A DNA stretch of 64,000 bases from Nitrospira japonica. Its GTDB lineage: Bacteria > Nitrospirota > Nitrospiria > Nitrospirales > Nitrospiraceae. The notes under the pieces are model-generated. The model did not search any database. It was not told the origin of the DNA and was given only the letters and a program-made list of their open reading frames with translations. A program made the translations under genes and the position numbers. Of the stretch, positions 1-7,917 are shown one piece after another. How positions within the stretch are numbered: the stretch's first letter is position 1; every line of letters starts with the position of its first letter. The stretch lies in contig NZ_LT828648.1 of assembly GCF_900169565.1 (NCBI RefSeq), positions 2,950,501-3,014,500 on the forward strand. Reading direction: 5' to 3'.

Positions 1-237
1 ATGGTCAAGAATGCGGTACGTCCTCAGGAATGCATCTTTCCTCTCTAAGAGGGCATTGATACACTCGCCGTCTAAGTACAGCACAACTGCCAAGGCCGGA
101 CCCGTTACCCACTTCGCGTACCTGCGTATGATGCGGATTAAGTCGGTACGGAACGCGTCATTCCGTATCAGCAGTCTCCACCTGTTGCAGCGCTCTTGCT
201 TCAATTCCTCGCTAGCCGCCCGTCCGCGTATTGCCAT
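1..237 (-). CDS. Partial hypothetical protein running off the left edge
   Basis: An open frame on the minus strand starts at ATG 235-237 and stays open for 79 codons to the first base of the window, so only the N-terminal part is visible. A strong purine-rich ribosome site (GGGAGGGG) lies just upstream of the ATG. The protein starts MAIRGRAASEELKQE and is rich in Arg, Leu and Ile, with an amphipathic helical look. I recognise no family. The plus-strand frame over the same bases (11-298) has no ribosome site and is judged a shadow. The gene diverges from the one at 538. Confidence 0.5.
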   Translation of the reverse strand, partial: MAIRGRAASEELKQERCNRWRLLIRNDAFRTDLIRIIRRYAKWVTGPALAVVLYLDGECINALLERKDAFLRTYRILDH

Positions 238-537
238 ACACCCCTCCCTGAGCGGGAGCGATAACGCGTTAGCAGACGGAGTCAAGAGCGCGGGATGAAA
301 TCTCTAGATTTTCTAGATCTAGAGCAGTGCTTCCTAGATCTAGCGCGATCAGATTCTAGTGAGAACCCGTATCCTGCTATCAAATGAGAATATGTATAAA
401 GAGAAATACTTATACTGTAATATTACTGTACGCAATTTATTAAATATGTGATAAAACTATAGACAAAAGTGGCATGTTGCATTTTAATTATTTTTAATGT
501 ATTACAAAGGCACGGGTCTAAAAACATAGGAGGAATT
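238..537. other. Divergent, AT-rich intergenic region
   Basis: No gene is seen between the divergent starts at 237 and 538. The part from about 360 to 530 is strikingly AT-rich compared with the rest of the window. It holds the operator-like palindromes at 312-343 and must contain promoters for both flanking genes, but no hexamer pair is good enough to assign. Confidence 0.6.
304..359. promoter_or_regulatory. Tandem CTAGATCTAG palindromes, probable operator
   Basis: CTAGATCTAG occurs at 313-322 (12-bp palindrome 312-323) and again at 334-343. The centres are 21 bp apart, two helical turns. A looser CTAGA-ttt-TCTAG lies at 304-316 and another TCTAG half-site at 355-359. Two identical dyads on one face of the helix between divergent genes look like an operator for a dimeric regulator. 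That role is inferred; no regulator is identified. Confidence 0.55.
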
Positions 538-834
538 ATGCTGCAGCACCATGATACTGACCTTGATCGTGCTCTTGATCGATTGTATCTAGATGGAGCG
601 GTCTCAATCCCTTGGGACCATCTGTACATTTGGTTTAATGTTGATAGGCTCAGCAAGGGAGCATACAGAGAGATCAAACAGCGCTGGGAGAAACGCTGTA
701 CCTATTACGGATATAAGAAGGCTCCTGCTCTCTCAATACTCCAGGGGAATAATTCCTACCCGTATTTGCTGCGAATCATTCGAGAGCCATTTCAACCAGG
801 AGAAGATCTAGTACGCCTTGACTCGGAAATATAA
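538..834 (+). CDS. Small hypothetical protein (98 aa)
   Basis: ATG 538 is chosen because TAGGAGGAATT sits directly before it; the frame is open further upstream from 469 but without a ribosome site. The protein is 98 residues, aromatic- and Arg-rich (a WDHLYIWF stretch near residue 25, then RWEKRCTYYGYKK), with an acidic C-terminus. It has no signal peptide or membrane segment and no family I recognise. It could be a regulator of the palindromic operator upstream or an orphan accessory gene; the sequence does not decide. Confidence 0.6.
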   Translation: MLQHHDTDLDRALDRLYLDGAVSIPWDHLYIWFNVDRLSKGAYREIKQRWEKRCTYYGYKKAPALSILQGNNSYPYLLRIIREPFQPGEDLVRLDSEI

Positions 835-1611
835 CGGCCGGCCAGAGTTCAGTTGGGAGAGTGAATGGGCTAAAGTCTCGCTGTAAGGCTTGAAAAAATA
901 GGATCACATCGCAGGCGGTGAGCTGGCGGGGTAGGCTCGGCGGCATTCCTGCGGGGGAACATGACAGCCGAGACATTCAGATTTGTGTTAGCACGGCTCG
1001 CAGTTTTGATTGCGAAGCAAGACCGGTTGCTCTTACCGACTCGGGTACGTCGGGGAGCAGTTCTTGCCCGTCAGGATGAGAGGGGATTCGCCTACAGTGC
1101 TCAAGACTGTTGTGCCCGACATTGGCGGATAAGGCACGCTGACGCCCGAACAGGTCGTCGTCTTCCACGGATGCAATGCCGGCGAGCGATACGTGAGTGT
1201 TTACCCGGCCAGCCGTGCCGCCGCCGTTCGGCAGTCAAATCTCGGTTTGGGCCTCCGGATTGATACCCCAGAGATATGCGGTAAGTGTGACCGAAAAAAA
1301 TCGTCAACCCGCAAGGCGCAGGCCGTGACGAGTCAACTCCTCAACCAGGCGAAGCAAATTGAATCCTTCGAAATACGCCGAGACAAGTATTTTCGATTCC
1401 TCGCGGGATTAAGGCTGACGGGAAGGGCACTTCTTGATGCCGGGCTGGCCGTACCGCACACGGGGGCACCAAGACGGCCAAGTGGTGTCCTGAATCCCTC
1501 ACGGCACCGCCTAGAGGAATATTGAGGAGTTGCCACTTGGTTTCGTTGCTCATACAATGCGCCGAACTAATTAGGTCCAGAACAATAGCGCCCCAATTTC
1601 CCTTACATCGG
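835..1611. other. 777-bp stretch without a supportable gene
   Basis: Several short overlapping frames exist on both strands (for example 961-1263 and 1193-1525), but none has a convincing ribosome site or recognisable sequence. The locally GC-richer composition between about 940 and 1500 differs from both sides and may be decayed coding sequence from another source. The possible early TTG start of the methyltransferase (1522) falls at its end. Confidence 0.5.
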
Positions 1612-2577
1612 ATGAATAGAATGCCAAAAAGGCCAGTTAAATCGGAACTGAATACTCTGAAGAAAGCCTATATTTCCACTCGCGGCCTAATGCTTAGTGG
1701 CAGGTCGGAACAATTTTTGAGATCGAGGCGTGCGAAACGATTAGGCGGAAAGATTCAGCTAATATTTACCTCTCCGCCGTTCCCTCTAAATCATAAGAAG
1801 AAGTATGGAAATCTCACTGGGGATGCTTATGTTGACTGGTTCGCGAGCTTTGCGAAGCCCTTTAGAAAATTACTAACCAGGGACGGTTCAATCGTTATCG
1901 AATTGGGGAATGCTTGGGAAGCCGGAAAACCCGTCATGTCAACGCTTGCCCTTCGTGCACTCTTGGCTTTTCAAGAAAGAGGAGACTTCAACCTTTGTCA
2001 ACAGTTCATTTGCTATAACCCGGCACGTCTACCAAGTCCTGCTCAGTGGGTGAATGTCGAACGCATCAGGGTAAAAGATTCATATACGCATCTATGGTGG
2101 CTGTCGCCGTCAGAACGACCGAAAGCTGATAACAGGCGTGTGCTGAAACAGTATAGTGACTCTATGTTAAGACTGCTCTCTTCTAATAAATACAATTCTG
2201 GACATCGGCCTTCTCAACACCGCATAGGGGAAAAATCTTTCCTCAAGAACAATAATGGGGCCATTCCTTCTAACGTGCTGATTCTTTCCAACACTAACTC
2301 AACAGATCCTTATTTGAAGTATTGTAGGAAAGAGGGCCTTCCGCTTCATCCTGCGCGCATGCCAACGCAGCTAGCCGAATTTTTCATCAAATTCCTCACA
2401 ACCCCACGCAACTTAGTCTTTGATCCTTTTGCGGGAAGCAATACAACCGGGGCAGCAGCAGAAACTTTGAAGCGGCGCTGGCTATCCGTTGAAGCAGAGC
2501 GTGACTACATTCTTGGGTCTAGGGTGCGTTTCCGAGCCACACGAAGGGGACAAAATGACAAAAGAAGAGCTCTTTGA
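1612..2577 (+). CDS. DNA (cytosine-N4) methyltransferase, PvuII-like beta class
   Basis: The SPPF catalytic motif (IFTSPPFPLNHKKKYGN) comes near the N-terminus and the AdoMet-binding motif (FDPFAGSNTTG) near the C-terminus. The order IV then I is that of class beta enzymes, and SPPF rather than DPPY points to N4-cytosine methylation. The region between would be target recognition. The product is about 321 aa from ATG 1612; ATG 1621 and an upstream TTG at 1522 (after AGAGGA) are alternatives, and none has a strong ribosome site. Its 3' end overlaps the GHKL ATPase by 23 bp, so the two are probably co-translated. No partner endonuclease is seen. Confidence 0.88.
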   Translation: MNRMPKRPVKSELNTLKKAYISTRGLMLSGRSEQFLRSRRAKRLGGKIQLIFTSPPFPLNHKKKYGNLTGDAYVDWFASFAKPFRKLLTRDGSIVIELGNAWEAGKPVMSTLALRALLAFQERGDFNLCQQFICYNPARLPSPAQWVNVERIRVKDSYTHLWWLSPSERPKADNRRVLKQYSDSMLRLLSSNKYNSGHRPSQHRIGEKSFLKNNNGAIPSNVLILSNTNSTDPYLKYCRKEGLPLHPARMPTQLAEFFIKFLTTPRNLVFDPFAGSNTTGAAAETLKRRWLSVEAERDYILGSRVRFRATRRGQNDKRRAL

Positions 2578-4849
2578 GGTCTTGCTGACTGCTACAACTA
2601 TCGGGCAAGTGGAACAGGCACTGGCCGCTTTCGAGGCCGCTAACCTTTCAGATCTTAGCTGGCAGCCCATCGGTGGGAGGGAGAATAACAGAGGGATAAT
2701 AGAGGTCTCAGCGGACCCGGGCAGGGCACTCGTCGAAAGATTGACCAATGGAATTGATGCAATTCTGGAAATCGAGTGCAACAGCCGCGCTGGGCCAGGA
2801 AACATTGCAAGTCCACGAGAAGCGGCATCCGCGTGGCTAAATGTTCCGGAAACAGGGCTAAGCGACATGACACCAGCCCAGAGGCGGGTCTTGGCCCAAA
2901 AAGCCGCGATTCGCATACTGCCAGGCGGAAGTCGGGAAACTCGAATAGTTGAAATAATTGACCGTGGAATCGGACTTTCTCCGAGCGAAATGCCAAGCAC
3001 CATATTGAGTTTGAACGAGAGTAATAAGCTAACGAAACTTTATTTGGCAGGAACTTACGGCCAAGGAGGATCGAGCACATTTGCAGTTAGTCGGTATACA
3101 TTTATAGCCAGCCGGTCTAGTGAAGAACACATAGGTTTCACTTTGGTACGTTTCGAAGATCTTCCCCCGGACAAATACAAGACCGGTCACTATGTATACT
3201 TAGCTCTTGATGGAGGCGTCTTGACGACACGCCTTCCTAACGAAACTTTTCCCAGAGGAACGCACATACGCCACTTTGGCTACGACCTCAGCAACTACGG
3301 CTCACCTCTTGGGCCTAATAGCGTTTATGGGATGCTGAACCAGATTCTTTTCGATCCTATTTGCCCCGTGTGGCTTGATGACCGCGTTCATGACTATCGG
3401 AGAGTTATTAAAGGTTCCAGGAATGCCTTAAATGGGGCGGTGGATGATGGTGATGCTCAAAGAGGACCTAATTTAGCGCACAGCGTCAGGATGTTTTATG
3501 TCTCCCTCGGCGACTTCGGACGTATTGGTATTGAGTATTGGGTTCTAGAAAAACCAACGCAGGGCAATAAAAGACCAACGGCGGCCTTTATTAATCCAAA
3601 CAAGACAATTATTCTTACCATTAACGGACAGAATCATGCCGAGCTCTCTAGCCTCTTGGTTCGGAAGTTAGCGGAACTACCATACCTATCTCAGCGGTTG
3701 ATCTGCCATATTGACTGTAACTACCTCTCTGCTCAGGCAAAGCGGCTGCTGTTTGTTTCAAATAGAGAGGATGCCCGTCGAGGATATGTCTCTGACCTTA
3801 TACAAGAAGAAATCATTAGAGTACTAAAGTCCGATGATGAGCTGACTCGGCTGAATAACGAGGCACGTGAGCAGGGCTTGCAACAACAAGACGATGCGGC
3901 TCTTCAACAAATGCGAAGTGAGGTAGCGCGCATACTGAAAATTCAGGGAATAGATTTTACCCAAGGTGTTGGAGGAAAGCCGACAGCGGGGGACTCAGAC
4001 ACAGATAGGCCCACTCCCCCGCCTCGGCCTCGGCCCCGTCCTTCGCCGATAGTCGTTGTGGAGCCCCCTACGTATATCCGTCTCCTATGGGATGAGGAGA
4101 AAGAAATTTCCTTCTATCCGGAGCAAAGGAGGTATCTTCGCATAGAGACTGATGCCAACGGCAACTACCATAATCCCAACAATCCGAGCGCTTCTCGGCT
4201 GAACTTCATTGTTGAGGGGCCTGGTGTAGCATTCATTGGCTCAACATCGCTTCAAGGCGGCAGACTGCGGGCCATATTCGAAGGTACTGCCGGAGCTGGT
4301 GTGGGAATGAACGGGACTATCCGGGTTGAGCTGAGCAGAACAGGGTTACAATCGCTCTCCGACGAGAGAGACTTTTCCATAGTCGCACGCCCCCCCGCTA
4401 GGCCAAGTGACAGGCGAATTAGCTTACCGCCGTTCGAGGTTAGGCCCGTTGAAGGCCCAGAGGATGAGAAATGGGCGATGCTTGGCTGGCCCGACCAACC
4501 CACGATAATTGCTTCTTCTGCCGATCTGGAAAACGGAGTACTCGTGATTTATTACTCCCGAGTGTTTCCGAAATACGCCTCAACTTTAGCAATGTTCGAA
4601 CGTCGAGACACTGCTAGCGCGACATCGTTCGACGAGCGTTACAGAATTTGGCTGGCAGCGCACTCACTTCTTTTATATCAGGATCAGCAGAATGCGCTGG
4701 TTTCAGAAGGAAGACAACAGCAGTCGGCTGAGGGAATGTCGGAAGAGATGGAGACTCTCGAACGCCAGGAGCGTTGCAGAATGGCAACCTTAGCCGCTAT
4801 CTTTGCTTCAAGGGAGATACAGTCGCAGTCTCCACCAGATAGTGAATGA
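2555..4849 (+). CDS. GHKL-fold ATPase (MutL/MORC/Hsp90-like) linked to a methyltransferase
   Basis: 764 aa; ATG 2555 is preceded by AAGGGGA and lies inside the end of the methyltransferase gene. The GHKL motifs are in order: N box ERLTNGIDA (E61, N65), G1 box DRGIG (136-140) and G2 box GTYGQGGSST (166-175). A transducer-like region follows. Next is a Pro/Arg-rich linker (about 480-500), then a beta-rich module (about 510-640) and a helical C-terminus. It lacks histidine-kinase dimerisation and receiver parts, so it is not a sensor kinase. GHKL ATPases next to methyltransferases are known from restriction-modification-like loci of the MORC/MutL lineage. Here it may be the ATP-driven effector or sensor. 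No nuclease motif was identified. Confidence 0.82.
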   Translation: MTKEELFEVLLTATTIGQVEQALAAFEAANLSDLSWQPIGGRENNRGIIEVSADPGRALVERLTNGIDAILEIECNSRAGPGNIASPREAASAWLNVPETGLSDMTPAQRRVLAQKAAIRILPGGSRETRIVEIIDRGIGLSPSEMPSTILSLNESNKLTKLYLAGTYGQGGSSTFAVSRYTFIASRSSEEHIGFTLVRFEDLPPDKYKTGHYVYLALDGGVLTTRLPNETFPRGTHIRHFGYDLSNYGSPLGPNSVYGMLNQILFDPICPVWLDDRVHDYRRVIKGSRNALNGAVDDGDAQRGPNLAHSVRMFYVSLGDFGRIGIEYWVLEKPTQGNKRPTAAFINPNKTIILTINGQNHAELSSLLVRKLAELPYLSQRLICHIDCNYLSAQAKRLLFVSNREDARRGYVSDLIQEEIIRVLKSDDELTRLNNEAREQGLQQQDDAALQQMRSEVARILKIQGIDFTQGVGGKPTAGDSDTDRPTPPPRPRPRPSPIVVVEPPTYIRLLWDEEKEISFYPEQRRYLRIETDANGNYHNPNNPSASRLNFIVEGPGVAFIGSTSLQGGRLRAIFEGTAGAGVGMNGTIRVELSRTGLQSLSDERDFSIVARPPARPSDRRISLPPFEVRPVEGPEDEKWAMLGWPDQPTIIASSADLENGVLVIYYSRVFPKYASTLAMFERRDTASATSFDERYRIWLAAHSLLLYQDQQNALVSEGRQQQSAEGMSEEMETLERQERCRMATLAAIFASREIQSQSPPDSE

Positions 4850-4916
4850 ATGCTTATCCAACTTAGTACGTTTCCTTCGCATCTTCACGGTGCGGCCCTT
4901 TATATAGTGCTCTCTT

Positions 4917-6182
4917 ATGACTGACTTCCACAAAAGAATTTCAGACCAGCTCGTACGCTTAATACAGATAGTTTTTGGCCTAGTGCTTGCTCAAAGCCTA
5001 CTCTTATATAAAGAAGTCATTCTGCATCCTCTGCATGAGTCGCATTGGATCTCACTGTTAGCCCTTTCTACCGTTTTTATAACAACAATAATGAGTTGGA
5101 TTGATTGGCACATAACGATGGAGCTACGCCCATACAATTTTGATTACAAGAACGAGCGACGCAGGTCTGAGGAGATACGTCTGGGCGTTGATATGATAAC
5201 GGTTATTCTTTACGCCTATCTGCTTTTTTCTATCCAAAGTATAGTCAATGGGCCTTCCCAATCAATCGCAGGTTACCTAACGGGGTTTCTTCTAGTATTT
5301 ATTGCATATCTCTTGTCGGGATTAGCCCGGAGACACGCACATGGGCCTCTTGCGAGCAATCCCGTGCCAATCATAAGATTTGGGGCCATTTATGCTCTTT
5401 TACTTATTGTCTACCAAGTAGTCTTCAACAGAATCTCCACTTCCTCATCATCAGGAACGTATGTGCTAAATGCAGTAACAGTCGTCGTAACATTGGCCGT
5501 AATGGTTTCATATAGAATTGTACGACGGTCGGCCGGCAAAATGAGACAACAAGAAAAAGACAAGGGATTTAAATTGGGCATTGATATAGACGGCGTACTT
5601 GCCAATCAAATCCATGGGGTGTTGCCTCGCATTAAAGCTCGCTCAGGAATTTCTCTTAGATATGATGAAATATCGGAGTGGCGTTTAACTGTTGGAGACA
5701 GTGACATAGCGCGCGAGATTGAAGCAGCATTGACGGATGACGAGTATGTTCTAAACATGCCTGTGCACAAAGGTGCCCGGGCTATGTCCGATAAGTTGTA
5801 TGAGAGAAATAGAATCATACTTCTTACAGCTCGTCCTTCAGCGAGTCGTGCCGCAACAAAACAGTGGCTGAGTAGTAAGGGGTTTTCCTATGACGAGCTT
5901 GTCAACGCTAAAGAGCAGAAAAAGAGTTTTTACGGGGTGGATGTTCTTGTCGATGATTACATACAAAATATCCTCGACTATCTTCAGAACTCAAACGGGC
6001 TTGCTATACTTGTCTCGCAGCCTTGGAACCAAGATCGGACGGCATTGAAACCATGGCTCTCAACGAGAAGATTGTTCATTGTCAACGACTTAAGCAGAGT
6101 TTCAGAGATTATTAGCGATCGGCCGGAATTATCTACCCTAAATCTTCGCCAGCAATTAACCGCTGGTTTTGTGATTTTCTAA
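4917..6182 (+). CDS. Six-TM membrane protein with C-terminal HAD (NT5C-like) phosphatase domain
   Basis: 421 aa. About six hydrophobic segments (near residues 13-33, 41-62, 89-110, 116-136, 150-170, 180-201) are followed by a soluble HAD domain from about 218. Motif I is GIDIDGV (D223, D225), motif II is LLTAR (T304), a Lys cluster lies near 332-336 and motif IV is VLVDD (D346, D347), so the catalytic set is complete. The domain most resembles the 5'(3')-deoxyribonucleotidase/NT5C-like group. It lies 67 bp after the GHKL gene on the same strand with similar low GC. It may dephosphorylate nucleotides or lipid-linked phosphates at the inner membrane; the substrate is unknown. The start lacks a clear ribosome site. 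Confidence 0.72.
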   Translation: MTDFHKRISDQLVRLIQIVFGLVLAQSLLLYKEVILHPLHESHWISLLALSTVFITTIMSWIDWHITMELRPYNFDYKNERRRSEEIRLGVDMITVILYAYLLFSIQSIVNGPSQSIAGYLTGFLLVFIAYLLSGLARRHAHGPLASNPVPIIRFGAIYALLLIVYQVVFNRISTSSSSGTYVLNAVTVVVTLAVMVSYRIVRRSAGKMRQQEKDKGFKLGIDIDGVLANQIHGVLPRIKARSGISLRYDEISEWRLTVGDSDIAREIEAALTDDEYVLNMPVHKGARAMSDKLYERNRIILLTARPSASRAATKQWLSSKGFSYDELVNAKEQKKSFYGVDVLVDDYIQNILDYLQNSNGLAILVSQPWNQDRTALKPWLSTRRLFIVNDLSRVSEIISDRPELSTLNLRQQLTAGFVIF

Positions 6183-6553
6183 GAAATCCTAGTTTAGTCT
6201 AGGCCAGATCTAACAGGCCTACCCCGGGTCCGCCTCAGCGAGTTTCAAAAATAATCGGGACCGTAACACGCTGGCTACCGATACCGGGGCCGCCCCCCCG
6301 GGGGCCACTGTCCCAAGCCTGCCCCCCGGGTGCCTCTCCACTGTAGGACGGGGCGGGGCTGAGTCCGTCGGCCCGCTGGAGCCCGCCGACTGGTTGCGCG
6401 GGGGTTGCGTTGGCGAGTCTATGTGTCCTCTCTTGTCTCGTTCGTCTCCTCGGATTCCTCAGGAATTGCCGTGTTTCCCTGTGATCCCGTCGTATCTGAT
6501 CCATCTACGGATCTGGGGGTTACAGGTTCAAGTCCTGTCGGGCGCACCAGACT

Positions 6554-6580
6554 GCACTTCGTGTGAGCTGCGGGCTCATC
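6554..6580 (+). repeat. tRNA-tail hairpin, copy 1
   Basis: A 27-nt motif begins GCACTTCGTGTG four bases after the CCA at 6547-6549. GTGAGC (6563-6568) pairs with GCTCAT (6574-6579) around a 5-nt loop. The same motif recurs at 6647-6673 and 58361-58387, each time exactly four bases after a tRNA-type CCA. Confidence 0.6.
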
Positions 6581-6646
6581 AGGCGCAGCCAGGCTCGTCT
6601 ACGGATCTGGGTATATCAAATTCAGTCCTGTCGGGCGCACCAGACT

Positions 6647-6673
6647 GCACTTCGTGTGAGCTGCGGGCTCATC
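6647..6673 (+). repeat. tRNA-tail hairpin, copy 2
   Basis: Identical to the copy at 6554-6580 and likewise placed four bases after a CCA (6640-6642). It belongs to the second unit of the tandem repeat. Confidence 0.6.
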
Positions 6674-7003
6674 AGGCGCAGCCAGGCTCGTCTACGGATC
6701 TGGGTATATCAAACAAGCAACTGAACAAATCTGGATTTCCACTGCAGTCCGTATTGAACCTCGGTGTGTCGAGTACAACAGCGGACCATGGATGGTCTGT
6801 TGCCTCTAGAGACATCCCTGGAAATCAGCTGAGTCAAATTGCCGGACTGGAAAAGAAGGTTGCTACCGAATGGAAAACAGCCAAGATGAGCCGAGCGAAT
6901 TAACGAGAGGTTTGAGGCTGGGGAGGGTGCTCGCTGGCAGTTCCTGTCGTCAAGCCTCAGGGGGATTTCAGGAACTCAGCGATGATGTGTAAAATATTGT
7001 CCG

Positions 7004-7381
7004 CTACTCCCTACAGGTCACAATCTCAGATTCCCCTCGTACCCTCAGCATAGACCTAATTTTTCGACGAGCCTCTGAACAGTCGGCGCGGTTCTCGATA
7101 TCCTTGTCCATGTCATTCTCGAGTTCCTTCAGTTCGGAACTGGGAGCGACACGGTACAATTCCCGCAATCTCTCGAGATGATCGGATTCAAGGCCTGCAA
7201 CTCGCTCGTACGCGCAGTAGGTTTTTACGAGTTCTGTGGAGGACATGCCTTCAAGTTCAGTTTCCTCAGTCACTCGGCAGGTGTCGGATTCGGATAGGGC
7301 TTGACGCGCAGGGACTAATACACTGAACAACGTAAGCCAAGCCGTTAGGATACATTGAGACGTAGGAAGCACTTTATTCAT
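7004..7381 (-). CDS. Small exported hypothetical protein with paired cysteines
   Basis: 125 aa starting at ATG 7381. An N-terminal hydrophobic segment (ILTAWLTLFSVLVPA) with a likely cleavage near residue 28 suggests export. The mature part is acidic and helical with four Cys (near residues 35, 56, 99, 123), which could form disulfides in the periplasm. I recognise no family. It stands alone, with about 500 bp of non-coding sequence on its upstream side. The start lacks a clear ribosome site. Confidence 0.55.
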   Translation of the reverse strand: MNKVLPTSQCILTAWLTLFSVLVPARQALSESDTCRVTEETELEGMSSTELVKTYCAYERVAGLESDHLERLRELYRVAPSSELKELENDMDKDIENRADCSEARRKIRSMLRVRGESEIVTCRE

Positions 7382-7917
7382 GGGAAAATGAATTATTCTG
7401 ACCCGAGGTCGCCATCAAACTTCCGAATACCATTTTCGCTTTATGGGACCTCCCCGGGACTAGCTGTGACGGTCCAAGACCAGACAACGGGCAAAAGGGA
7501 ACGCCGACCCGTTGCATGGTCAGTCGGTATTATACTCCTGCCAGTACGGTTTGTACGCGCCTCAGATTAGCTGGCAAGAGAAGGAAAGTGAAGATCCTGC
7601 ATAGCGTCATCATGTCGGACAACCCGTCGGTTGGTTACATCTGGGTTGAGCCGTCAAACCATCGCGTCTGGCAGTGAACTGATTCGTGTCAGAAGGTCAC
7701 GGGCAAGGGTCAGCTGTGTGAAGATTACTGGTTGTGTGTGCTTTTAAGCGCTTCGGCATTTAGCCTGAGATGCTGCATGGTCTTCTCGGAACCCGAGGGG
7801 AGGATGTTGTTGGAGAGAGATCGGGGGACATGACACCACCGCCCTTTTCAGGTGCCGGCGGTAGGCCCTTCCGAGGCCATCGGCACCTGGCTGCAGCTAG
7901 GGAGAAGTGTTCCGAGA
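7382..7917. other. 536-bp stretch without a recognisable gene
   Basis: A 71-codon plus-strand frame (7355-7570) overlaps the start of the exported protein and has no ribosome site or recognisable sequence. Nothing else stands out; the region separates the island edge from the response-regulator remnant. Confidence 0.5.

Larger units (their letters stand above)
6504..6713 (+). repeat. Tandem ~94-bp repeat carrying tRNA 3' ends
   Basis: The units start with TCTACGGATCTGGG at 6504, 6598 and 6691 (the last truncated near 6713). Unit 1 holds a complete T arm (6522-6538), a 3' acceptor strand CGGGCGC (6539-6545), discriminator A and CCA (6547-6549). Unit 2 keeps the acceptor strand and CCA (6640-6642) but has a damaged T arm. 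No 5' half with a GCGCCCG acceptor lies upstream, so these are remnants, not genes. Both units carry a hairpin tail 4 nt after CCA. The arrangement fits repeated integration or excision at a tRNA 3' end. Confidence 0.75.
6183..7003. other. Non-coding junction with GC-rich tract and tRNA-derived repeats
   Basis: No gene is supportable. Bases 6230-6400 are an unusual G/C-run tract (for example CCCCCCCGGGGG near 6290) with no recognisable product on either strand. Tandem tRNA 3'-end repeats fill 6504-6713. From about 6900 the composition approaches that of the core. This looks like the right edge of the left accessory region. Confidence 0.6.

Noticed and set aside
961-1525. Overlapping plus-strand frames of 100 and 110 codons
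   Set aside because: No ribosome site, no recognisable sequence, and competing frames on the other strand.
6394-6903. 169-codon plus-strand frame across the tRNA-derived repeats
   Set aside because: Its repeated peptide comes only from the tandem DNA repeat of tRNA 3' ends; no ribosome site or family.
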